Origin: Pseudoflavonifractor sp050943825
GTDB taxonomy: Bacteria > Bacillota > Clostridia > Oscillospirales > Oscillospiraceae
Assembly: GCF_050943825.1 (NCBI RefSeq)
Contig: NZ_JBMNPX010000003.1
Coordinates: 62,001-126,000 of the forward strand
Length of the DNA: 64,000 nt
Direction of reading: 5' to 3'
Under the pieces are notes generated by a model. That model was not told where the DNA came from, ran no database searches, and was given only the letters and a program-made list of their open reading frames with translations. Shown piece by piece: positions 57,753 to 64,000 of this stretch; positions within the stretch are counted from its first letter, which is position 1, and each line of letters opens with the position of its first letter. The translations under genes and the position numbers were made by a program.

Positions 57753-59084
57753 ATGGAAAACCGTCTGGACAGGGATTTCAGCTTTTTCTCCCTGCTCCGT
57801 TTTGCGCTGCCCAGCGTGGTGATGATGATCTTCACCTCCCTCTACTCCATTGTAGACGGCATGTTTGTCTCCCGCTTTGTGGGCGAGGACGCCCTGGCGG
57901 CGCTGAATATTGTCTTCCCCGCCATGTGCCTGATGATGGCGGTGGGAATCATGCTGGCCACCGGCGGCAGCGCAATTGTGGCCCGGCGGATGGGCGCCGG
58001 AGAGGAGCAGTCCGCTCTGGAGGGCTTCTCTCTGCTGATTGCGGTGAGCGTGGCGGCGGGCATTGTGTTTGCACTGCTGGGCCTGGCGGCGGTGGAGCCC
58101 ATCTGCCGCCTGCTGGGCGGCGAGGAGGAGTTGATGGCCTACTGCGTGCCCTATCTGCGGATCATCATGCTCTTCGGGCCCATGTACATGCTCCAGTTCA
58201 TGTTCCAGAGCTTTTTCGTCACCGCCGGCCGGCCCGGGCTGGGCCTGGGCCTGACGGTGGCCGCCGGCGTGGCCAACATGGTGCTGGACTATGTGTTCAT
58301 CGTGCCGTTGGACCTGGGAGTGGCGGGCGCCGCCCTGGCCACGGTCACCGGCTACTGTATCCCGGCGGTGGCGGGGGTGGTGTTCTTCGCTCTGCGGCGG
58401 CAGGGGCTCCGGTTCACCCGGCCCAGGTGGGACGGCCGGATGCTGGGCAACGCCTGCTTCAACGGCTCCTCCGAGATGGTGTCCAACCTGTCCAGCGCGG
58501 TGGTCACCCTGCTGTTCAACCTGACCATGCTGGAGCTGCTGGGCCCGCCCGGCGTGTCCGCCATCACCATTGTGCTCTACGCCCAGTTCCTCCTCACCGC
58601 CCTGTATATCGGCTTCTCCATCGGCGTGGCGCCGGTGTTCAGCTTTAACTACGGCGCCGACAACCGGCCCCGGCTCCGCTCCCTGTTCCGGTCCTGCATG
58701 CTCTTTGTGGGGGTGTCGTCGGCGGTGCTGCTTCTCGTATCTCTGTTTATCGCCGAAGGGGTGGTGGCCGTATTCTCCCCCAGGGGCTCTGAGGTGTACG
58801 GCCTGGCCGTCCACGGCTTCCGGCTCTTCGCCCCCATGATTCTCTTCTCCGGGGTGAATATTTTCGCCTCCGCCCTGTTCACCGCATTGTCCAACGGCCC
58901 GGTGTCCGCCCTACTCTCCTTCCTGCGGACCTTCGGCTTCCTGACCGCCGGTCTGCTCCTCCTCCCCAGGGTCCTGGGGGTGGACGGCGTGTGGCTGGCT
59001 GTGCCGGTGGCCGAGCTGCTGTCCTTTGCGGTGAGCCTGTGGTTTTTCCGCTGGGGCGGAAAGCGGTACGGCTACGCCGGATAA
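57753..59084 (+). CDS. MATE-family multidrug efflux transporter
   Basis: 443 residues with twelve membrane segments. MATE signatures: FALPSVVMMIFTSLYSIVDGMFVSRFVGEDALAALNIVFP (about 15-54), ATGGSAIVARRMGAGEE (about 70-86), and the second-half repeat FSFNYGADNRPRLRSLFR. It exports cationic compounds with Na+ or H+. ATG 57753 is taken as start, AAAGG upstream; GTG 57744 is too close to it. It is predicted to be induced by the divergent MerR regulator. Confidence 0.92.
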   Translation: MENRLDRDFSFFSLLRFALPSVVMMIFTSLYSIVDGMFVSRFVGEDALAALNIVFPAMCLMMAVGIMLATGGSAIVARRMGAGEEQSALEGFSLLIAVSVAAGIVFALLGLAAVEPICRLLGGEEELMAYCVPYLRIIMLFGPMYMLQFMFQSFFVTAGRPGLGLGLTVAAGVANMVLDYVFIVPLDLGVAGAALATVTGYCIPAVAGVVFFALRRQGLRFTRPRWDGRMLGNACFNGSSEMVSNLSSAVVTLLFNLTMLELLGPPGVSAITIVLYAQFLLTALYIGFSIGVAPVFSFNYGADNRPRLRSLFRSCMLFVGVSSAVLLLVSLFIAEGVVAVFSPRGSEVYGLAVHGFRLFAPMILFSGVNIFASALFTALSNGPVSALLSFLRTFGFLTAGLLLLPRVLGVDGVWLAVPVAELLSFAVSLWFFRWGGKRYGYAG

Positions 59085-59100
59085 GCGCACAGACAACAAA

Positions 59101-59130
59101 AAATTCCCGCCGCGTATGCGGCGGGAATTT
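59101..59130. terminator. Bidirectional terminator after the MATE pump
   Basis: AAATTCCCGCCGC / GCGGCGGGAATTT, 13-bp perfect stem with loop GTAT, with A and T runs on both sides. It serves the convergent MATE and radical SAM genes. Confidence 0.85.
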
Positions 59131-59137
59131 TTGCGTT

Positions 59138-60559
59138 TTACTGGCCGATGGTCTCTCTGGGGTCCTGGAGATTTTCCCGGGCCACCCGGTCCTCCTCGGA
59201 CAGATAGCGGTCCGGGTGTTTGCTGGCCTGGCTGTCCTCCCAGATTTTCTTGGCAGCAGGGGCCCAGCAGGCGGCGTAGCTGTCGCACTTGGCGCACAGA
59301 TGCTCGGCCGACTCAGGGGACTGGGGGTCGGTGGAGTGGGCGCCGGTGCGGGAGACCATCTCACGCAGCTTGTGGGGATTCTCCAGCATGGGGCAGGGCT
59401 GGAGCATGTTCTCGTTGAAGGGCTGGCCGTCGTGATAGGCCATGAACAGAGGGCCGCGGAGGGCGTCCAGCAGGGACTTTTCCCGGATGTTGGTGTCCGA
59501 GTAGTGGATGAACACGCAGGGGTCCACATCGCCGTTGGCGTTGATGTGGAGATAGCGGCGGCCGCCGGCGATACAGCCGCCCACAAACTCGGCGTCGTTC
59601 TGGAAGTCCATGGCGAACAGGGGCTTGCGGGTCCGGTAGTCCCGGATACGGCGGTACATCTCAGTACGCTGCTCGGGGGTGGGCAGCAGCTCGGGCACGG
59701 CGTCGTTGCCCACGGGCATGTAGTGGAAGTACCAGACAAACAGGGCGCCCAGGTCAATCATCTTGTCGTAGTAGGCCTCGCTGGTGATGGACTCGAAGTT
59801 GGCGCTGGTGTAGCAGCAGGAGATGCCGTAGGGCAGGCGCTTGCGCTTGAGCAGCTCCATGGCGGCGATGACCTTCTGATACACGCCGTCGCCCCGGCGG
59901 CCGTCGGTGGCCTCCTCGAAGCCCTCCAGGCTGATGGCGGGGATGAAGTTCTTCACCCGCAGCATCTCGTCGGCAAAGGCCTCGTCGATGAGGGTGGCGT
60001 TGGTGAAGCACAGGAACTGGCAGTCGTTGTGCTTCTCGCACAGGCGGATGAGGTCGGCCTTGCGGACCAGCGGCTCGCCGCCGGTGTAGATATACATGTA
60101 CACGCCCAGCTCCTTGCCCTGGCGGATGATGTCGTCAATCTCGTCAAAGGACAGGTTGAGCTTGTTGCCGTACTCGGCGGCCCAGCAGCCGGTGCAGTGC
60201 AGGTTGCAGGCGCTGGTGGGGTCCAGCAGGATGGCCCAGGGGATGTTGCAGTGGTACTTGGCCCGGGCGGCCTCCTGCTTGTCCCAGCCGATGAGGTTGG
60301 CGTTGAGGAAGAAGTTGACGAAGGTGGTCTTGAGCACCTCTGTGTCGATGTCCCGCACGATGTGGAGGATGAGCTGGTGATAGGGGTTGTCCGGGTTGGT
60401 GACCGCGTCCCGCACGGCGGCGCGCTGGGCGGGGAAATTGCCCCGGGAGAACTTGTCCACCCAGGTCATCAGAGTGGGCAGGTTTTTCTCTGGGTCCTTG
60501 GCGATGTAGTCCACGGCCTGCTCGATGCCGAATTGCTTCAAACTGTTGGGGATATGCAT
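59138..60559 (-). CDS. Radical SAM protein with SPASM-like C-terminal cysteines
   Basis: 473 residues. The radical SAM cluster motif is Cys118, Cys122, Cys125 in SACNLHCTGCWAAEYG, with the glycine motif YTGGEPLVRK. The C-terminal part has CAGGRR-type GGCIAGGRRYLHINANGDVDPCVF, HYSDTN, then CP and CAKCDSYAACW, SPASM-like ligands for extra iron-sulfur clusters. The N-terminal about 105 residues are helical. The substrate is unknown; no small peptide gene is next to it, so a peptide-modifying role is not supported. ATG 60559 follows AAGGAG. Confidence 0.88.
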   Translation of the reverse strand: MHIPNSLKQFGIEQAVDYIAKDPEKNLPTLMTWVDKFSRGNFPAQRAAVRDAVTNPDNPYHQLILHIVRDIDTEVLKTTFVNFFLNANLIGWDKQEAARAKYHCNIPWAILLDPTSACNLHCTGCWAAEYGNKLNLSFDEIDDIIRQGKELGVYMYIYTGGEPLVRKADLIRLCEKHNDCQFLCFTNATLIDEAFADEMLRVKNFIPAISLEGFEEATDGRRGDGVYQKVIAAMELLKRKRLPYGISCCYTSANFESITSEAYYDKMIDLGALFVWYFHYMPVGNDAVPELLPTPEQRTEMYRRIRDYRTRKPLFAMDFQNDAEFVGGCIAGGRRYLHINANGDVDPCVFIHYSDTNIREKSLLDALRGPLFMAYHDGQPFNENMLQPCPMLENPHKLREMVSRTGAHSTDPQSPESAEHLCAKCDSYAACWAPAAKKIWEDSQASKHPDRYLSEEDRVARENLQDPRETIGQ

Positions 60560-60601
60560 AAAAATCACTCCTTGTCCGACAATAACACAATCTTTGATAC
60601 T

Positions 60602-60630
60602 AAATTATTCCGATCGCCGCTGTTTCTCAA
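60602..60630 (-). promoter_or_regulatory. Promoter of the radical SAM gene
   Basis: Minus strand TTGAGA (60630-60625), 17 bp, TAATTT (60607-60602). Confidence 0.5.
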
Positions 60631-60799
60631 CGGACAGAGTGGGAAAAGTGTCAAATTTGGGAACAAAACCGCGAAACTGTCCAAATAGAATAGGCTTTGC
60701 ACAGACGCCGGGGAGGAAAACGTCTGGATTTTTCTATGTGCATATGCTAAAATTATATTTTACCGTATAGAAGAATATGAACAGGAAAAGAGGATTGCT

Positions 60800-61384
60800 A
60801 TGAGCGCCCGAGAGGAATTTATTGAGATTTTCAAGGACAAAATCCACCGGGACGGAGCTGCCGCCCTGCTGGATTACCTGGAGAACAAGAGCGATTTCTT
60901 CACCGCCCCCGCCTCCGCCCGGTTCCACGGGGCCTACGCCGGCGGCCTGTGCGACCACAGCCTGAACGTGTACCACTGCCTGGTGGACTACCTGTCCCGG
61001 CCCCGGGTCCAGGAGCTCTACGGCCTGGAGTACAGCGAGGAGACGGTGGCTCTGGTGGCCCTGCTCCACGACGTGTGCAAGGTGGGGTGCTACAAGCAGG
61101 GCACCCGCAACGTGAAGGGCCCGGACGGCAAGTGGCAGAGCGTGCCCACCTACTCCTTTGAGGACCCCCTGCCCTACGGCCACGGGGAGAAGAGCGTGTA
61201 CATCGTCAACGGCTTCCTCCGCCTGACCCGGGAGGAGGCCATGGCCATCCGCTGGCACATGGGCTTCTCGGGTACCGAGGACCCTCGCACCGTGGGCCAG
61301 GCCCTCCAGCAGTTCCCGCTGGCCTTTGCCCTGGCCACCGCGGACATGGAAGCGACTTATTTCCTGGAAAATGAGGAGGCGTAA
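60800..61384 (+). CDS. HD-domain hydrolase-like protein
   Basis: 194 residues. A single HD domain with FHGAYAGGLCDHSLNVYHC (H...H about 42-60) and ALVALLHDVCKVGCY (HD about 97), later H residues near GHGEKS and RWHMGF. HD proteins are metal-dependent phosphohydrolases; the substrate is unclear. The family occurs widely in Clostridia and their phages. AGAGGAT precedes the ATG. It is followed after 5 bp by a MATE pump, so the two are co-transcribed. Confidence 0.8.
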   Translation: MSAREEFIEIFKDKIHRDGAAALLDYLENKSDFFTAPASARFHGAYAGGLCDHSLNVYHCLVDYLSRPRVQELYGLEYSEETVALVALLHDVCKVGCYKQGTRNVKGPDGKWQSVPTYSFEDPLPYGHGEKSVYIVNGFLRLTREEAMAIRWHMGFSGTEDPRTVGQALQQFPLAFALATADMEATYFLENEEA

Positions 61385-61389
61385 CTGCC

Positions 61390-62769
61390 GTGGCAAAGCG
61401 CACCAATGACCTGGGCAATGACCCGGTACCCCAGCTGCTGCTGCGGCTGGCGGTGCCTGCCGTCACCGCCCAGGTGGTCAACGCCCTGTACAACATTGTG
61501 GACCGGATGTACCTGGGCCACATGAAGCCGGACGGCGACCTGGCCATCACCGGCGTGGGCGTGGCCTTCGCCATCATCATGTTCATCTCCGCCCTGTCTG
61601 CCCTGGTGGGCGTGGGCGGCGGCTCCCGGGCGGCTATCCGCACCGGCGAGGGCCGTCCCGACCAGGCCGAGGAGATTCTGGGCAACTGTACGCTGCTGAT
61701 TCTCCTCATCTCGGCGGTAGTCATGGCGGTGTTCCTCCCCCTCCAGCGGCCCATGCTGCTGATGATGGGGGCCGACGGGGAGACCATCGGCTACGCCGTG
61801 GACTACCTGACCATCTACCTCTGCGGCACCGTGTTCGTCCAGATTTCCCTGGCGCTGAACAACTTTATTACCACCCAGGGCTTCTCCACCACCTCCATGC
61901 TCACGGTGGTTATCGGCGCGGTGACCAATATCGTGCTGGACCCCATCTTTATCTTCGGCATGGACATGGGCGTCCAGGGTGCGGCGCTGGCCACCATCAT
62001 CGCCCAGGCGGTGTCTGCCATCTGGGTGCTGGCCTTCCTCACCGGCAAGCGCACCAGACTGAAAATCCGCCTCAAATACCTCAGGCTCAAGCCCCAGATT
62101 GTTTTGCCCGTGGTATCCATCGGCGTGTCTCCCTTTATCATGCAGTCCACCGAGAGCCTGGTGAACATCTCCTTCAACGCCTCCCTGCTCAAATACGGCG
62201 GCAACACCTATGTGGGCGCCATGACCATCTGCTCCTCCATCATGCAGGTGCTGTCCATGATTTTTCAGGGTATGACCCAGGGGGCCCAGCCCATTGTGGG
62301 CTACAACTACGGCGCGGGTAACCTGGACCGGGTCCGCAAGACCTTCCGGCTGCTGATTACGGTAGGCGTTATCTACTCCATCACCGGCTGGCTGCTTATC
62401 CAGCTCTTCCCCCACGCCTTTGTGGCCCTCTTCAACGACAAGCCCGAGCTGGTGGAGGCCGCTGTGTGGGCCCTGCGGATTTACCTGGCCTGCTTCTTCA
62501 TGCTGGGCGTGCAGTTCTCCTGCCAGCAGACCTTTGTGGCCCTGGGCCAGGCCAAGGTGTCCCTGTTCCTGGCCCTGCTGCGGAAGATTATCCTTCTGAT
62601 TCCCCTCATCTATATCCTGCCCCACATCATCACCGGGGATCAGGTCTTCGCGGTGTATCTGGCCGAGCCGGTGGCCGACGCCCTGGCCGCCACCACCACC
62701 GGGCTCATGTTCGCCTGGAAGTTCCCCCGGATTCTCCGCCGCCGGGAACAGGAGCTGGGCATGGCCTGA
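61390..62769 (+). CDS. MATE-family efflux transporter, second copy
   Basis: 459 residues, twelve membrane segments. LAVPAVTAQVVNALYNIVDRMYLGHM (about 17-42), VGVGGGSRAAIRTGEGRPDQAEEILG (about 74-99), and the second repeat GMTQGAQPIVGYNYGAGNLDRVRKTFR (about 292-318). It is distinct from the pump at 57753. GTG 61390 is the start, in the intergenic gap of 5 bp after the HD gene. Substrate unknown. It lacks a nearby regulator. Confidence 0.9.
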   Translation: MAKRTNDLGNDPVPQLLLRLAVPAVTAQVVNALYNIVDRMYLGHMKPDGDLAITGVGVAFAIIMFISALSALVGVGGGSRAAIRTGEGRPDQAEEILGNCTLLILLISAVVMAVFLPLQRPMLLMMGADGETIGYAVDYLTIYLCGTVFVQISLALNNFITTQGFSTTSMLTVVIGAVTNIVLDPIFIFGMDMGVQGAALATIIAQAVSAIWVLAFLTGKRTRLKIRLKYLRLKPQIVLPVVSIGVSPFIMQSTESLVNISFNASLLKYGGNTYVGAMTICSSIMQVLSMIFQGMTQGAQPIVGYNYGAGNLDRVRKTFRLLITVGVIYSITGWLLIQLFPHAFVALFNDKPELVEAAVWALRIYLACFFMLGVQFSCQQTFVALGQAKVSLFLALLRKIILLIPLIYILPHIITGDQVFAVYLAEPVADALAATTTGLMFAWKFPRILRRREQELGMA

Positions 62770-62791
62770 CCAAATTCCGAACAAAAACGCC

Positions 62792-62828
62792 CGCAGGGCT
62801 GCCGCATTTGCGGCAGCCCTGCGTTTTT
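62792..62828 (+). terminator. Intrinsic terminator after the second MATE gene
   Basis: CGCAGGGCTGCCGC / GCGGCAGCCCTGCG, 14-bp perfect stem, loop ATTT, then TTTTT. Confidence 0.88.
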
Positions 62829-62906
62829 ATACCTTCTTCTGAGGGGGAGGCAGTTTTCACCCCCTCCCTGCCTCCGGCATAGGATGGCCGGAAGGGAGGT
62901 GGAAGG

Positions 62907-63458
62907 TTGGAGATTCTCTCTTCCATCGGGGCCATACTGGTCTTTACTATGGCCTGTAATCTGGATACCATTCTCCTCTCCATGGGGTACGCGGTCCGTG
63001 GGCTGACGGTGTCCCCCGGGGGGTGCCTGATTCTGGCGGGGGTGACCACAGTGGTGACCTGGCTGTCCCTGGCGCTGGGGGCGTCGGCGGGGCAGTTCCT
63101 GCCCGCCGGACTGGCCGACATGCTGGGCGGCCTGGTGCTGCTGGGCATCGGGCTGTGGTTCCTGCTGGACTGGCTGCGCTCCCCCGTGGAGGGCACGGAG
63201 CCCCTGCCGCCGGTGCGGGCCTGGGTGCCCCTGGCGGCGGCGCTGGCGGTGAACAACGCCGGTGCGGGCGTGGCGGCGGGCATCAGCGGGCTGTCCCCCC
63301 TGGGGGCGGCGGTGTGCAATTTCGGTGTGACGCTGCTCTTTATCCCCCTGGGCGGCTGGCTGGGGGCCGGTCCTTCAGGCCGTCTGCTGGGGAAATACGC
63401 CCTGCCCCTGTCCGGGCTGCTGCTGGTGCTGCTGGGATGCGCCGAGGCCTTTCTCTGA
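62907..63458 (+). CDS. MntP/YtaF-like membrane protein
   Basis: 183 residues, six hydrophobic segments. The pattern FTMACNLDTILLSMGYAVRG (about 14-33) and LAAALAVNNAGAGVAAGISGL (about 110-130) repeats the D/N-containing motif of MntP manganese exporters and the sporulation protein YtaF. In YtaF-type proteins the role is unknown. The gene starts with TTG 62907, preceded by GGGAGG. Given gpr in the same window, a sporulation role is plausible but not shown. Confidence 0.8.
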   Translation: MEILSSIGAILVFTMACNLDTILLSMGYAVRGLTVSPGGCLILAGVTTVVTWLSLALGASAGQFLPAGLADMLGGLVLLGIGLWFLLDWLRSPVEGTEPLPPVRAWVPLAAALAVNNAGAGVAAGISGLSPLGAAVCNFGVTLLFIPLGGWLGAGPSGRLLGKYALPLSGLLLVLLGCAEAFL

Positions 63459-63464
63459 GGGGCG

Positions 63465-63659
63465 AACTGTGGTACAATAACCGCAATACAAACAGTTTTG
63501 CTGTTTGCGGCCGCCCTTTGGGCGGCCCGGCTCGGCGAAATCGCCGCGCGTTGCGCTTGTTGCACCATAGCCCAAAACCGGCGGGGCCGGTTTTCCGCCG
63601 CTCTGCGGCGGGCAAGCCAAAATGGCTTGCAGCTATGGTACAATACAGATAATACATAG
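63465..63659. repeat. Seven-hairpin array flanked by imperfect direct repeats
   Basis: Flanks: AACTGTGGTACAATA... (63465-63493) and AGCTATGGTACAATA... (63631-63659), about 20 of 29 positions equal. Between them: AAACAG-CTGTTT, GGCCGCCC-TTT-GGGCGGCC (63509-63527), GGCGA-AA-TCGCC, GCGC-GTT-GCGC (63546-63556), AAAACCGGC-GGG-GCCGGTTTT (63574-63594), CCGCCG-CGGCGG and GCAAGCCA-AAA-TGGCTTGC (63612-63630). The GCGCGTTGCGC hairpin is shared with the array after mnmG. Confidence 0.7.
63627..63655 (+). promoter_or_regulatory. Promoter of the final peptidase gene
   Basis: TTGCAG (63627-63632), 17 bp, TAATAC (63650-63655). The -35 lies in the last hairpin of the array, so DNA structure there could affect the promoter. 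Confidence 0.5.
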
Positions 63660-63677
63660 ACACAGGGGGCTTGCGTT

Positions 63678-64000
63678 ATGACAGAGCTGACGGCGCGGCT
63701 GGGTGGCCCGGAGGCCATCACTGCGGGAATTGTGGCGGAATTTCAGGGGATGTGCACCGTCTCCCACCCCTCCCACGGGGAGAAGGCGGTGGGGGAGCTG
63801 CTCTCCCGGCGGCTGGAGGCGCTGGGCGGCGTGCCGGTCATGGACGCCGCCGGCAACCTGACCGCCGACCTGCCTGCCGCTCCGGGGTGTGAGGGCGCGC
63901 CCCTCACCATCCTCCAGGGACATATGGACATGGTGTGCGCGGTCCGTCCGGGCAGCGGCTATGTGCCGGAGCGGGACCCCATCCGCACGGTGACGGCGGA
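63678..64000 (+). CDS. pepD: Aminoacyl-histidine dipeptidase-like M20 peptidase (PepD), N-terminal part
   Basis: The frame from ATG 63678 is open to the window end (107 residues). FQGMCTVSHPSHGEKAVGELL and LTILQGHMDMVCAVRPGSGY match the start of PepD-type M20 dipeptidases, where the first metal-binding His and Asp lie in QGHMDMV. It hydrolyses Xaa-His dipeptides and similar substrates with two metal ions. GGGGG precedes the start. The rest of the gene is outside the window. Confidence 0.85.
   Translation, partial: MTELTARLGGPEAITAGIVAEFQGMCTVSHPSHGEKAVGELLSRRLEALGGVPVMDAAGNLTADLPAAPGCEGAPLTILQGHMDMVCAVRPGSGYVPERDPIRTVTA

Noticed and set aside
59138..60559. Radical SAM gene as part of a peptide (RiPP) biosynthetic cluster
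   Set aside because: No precursor-like small gene, protease or dedicated exporter was found in the same operon; the neighbouring MATE gene is convergent and MerR-controlled.

Overview
The window is about 64 kb of GC-rich DNA from the replication-origin region of a low-G+C-lineage (Firmicutes) anaerobe. Gene order rpmH-rnpA-yidD-yidC-jag to the left and dnaA-dnaN-yaaA-recF-remB-gyrB-gyrA to the right is the classical Firmicutes origin layout. High GC, a spore protease (gpr), a T-box leader, an LPXTG surface-protein pair, a lipoprotein flavin reductase and the style of the codon use suggest a spore-forming, probably gut-associated member of the Oscillospiraceae (Flavonifractor/Lawsonibacter-like). 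The genus is inference; the family-level guess is moderately safe.

Layout. 1-2.2 kb: tail of a probable holB, ricT, and a small unknown gene. 2.3-5.5 kb: leftward ribosome/membrane-insertion operon (rpmH, rnpA, yidD, yidC, jag). 5.5-7.5 kb: dnaA with flanking origin DNA. 7.5-19.9 kb: replication and topology genes (dnaN, recF, gyrB, gyrA) interleaved with small membrane proteins and lipoproteins, ending in rnhA. 20-25 kb: a Qnr-like pentapeptide protein, an exported FAD/FMN reductase facing an AraC-type regulator, and a YihY protein. 25.3-37 kb: rpsT, gpr, two zinc-ribbon membrane proteins, aroK, a DEAD-box helicase with a leader terminator, pta, an XRE regulator and lepA. 37-44 kb: a ribbon-helix-helix/small-protein divergent pair, an LtaS-like enzyme, glyS under a T-box, and a LysM-G5-M23 wall hydrolase. 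44-49 kb: a phosphoesterase and the tRNA U34 modification genes mnmG and mnmA. 49-56.7 kb: two giant LPQTG-anchored von Willebrand A proteins, each behind a cyclic-di-GMP-I riboswitch. 56.8-64 kb: a MerR regulator facing a MATE pump, a radical SAM protein, an HD protein with a second MATE pump, a YtaF/MntP-like protein, and the start of a peptidase.

How parts fit. The two surface proteins share promoter, leader, riboswitch, MucBP and anchor modules. Their promoters carry 11-bp-phased TGTRAC repeats resembling WalR boxes, and a perfect TGTWAH-N5-TGTWAH box lies before the wall hydrolase. Together this suggests one cell-surface programme controlled by c-di-GMP and wall stress. The MerR gene and the MATE pump share an intergenic region with a 19-bp-spacer promoter around a perfect dyad. 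GyrA carries Ala at the Ser83-equivalent site, and a Qnr-like protein lies about 1.2 kb beyond gyrA.

Non-coding structure is unusually rich. A structured repeat of about 300 bp occurs four times after genes, with compensatory changes in its stem. A second, two-hairpin module flanks lepA in inverted orientation with entirely different but still complementary stem arms. A five-hairpin array follows mnmG and is itself followed by a second, synonymously diverged copy of the last 17 codons of mnmG. A seven-hairpin array precedes the final gene. These repeats are the most novel material in the window. No tRNA, rRNA, CRISPR array, transposase or prophage was seen.
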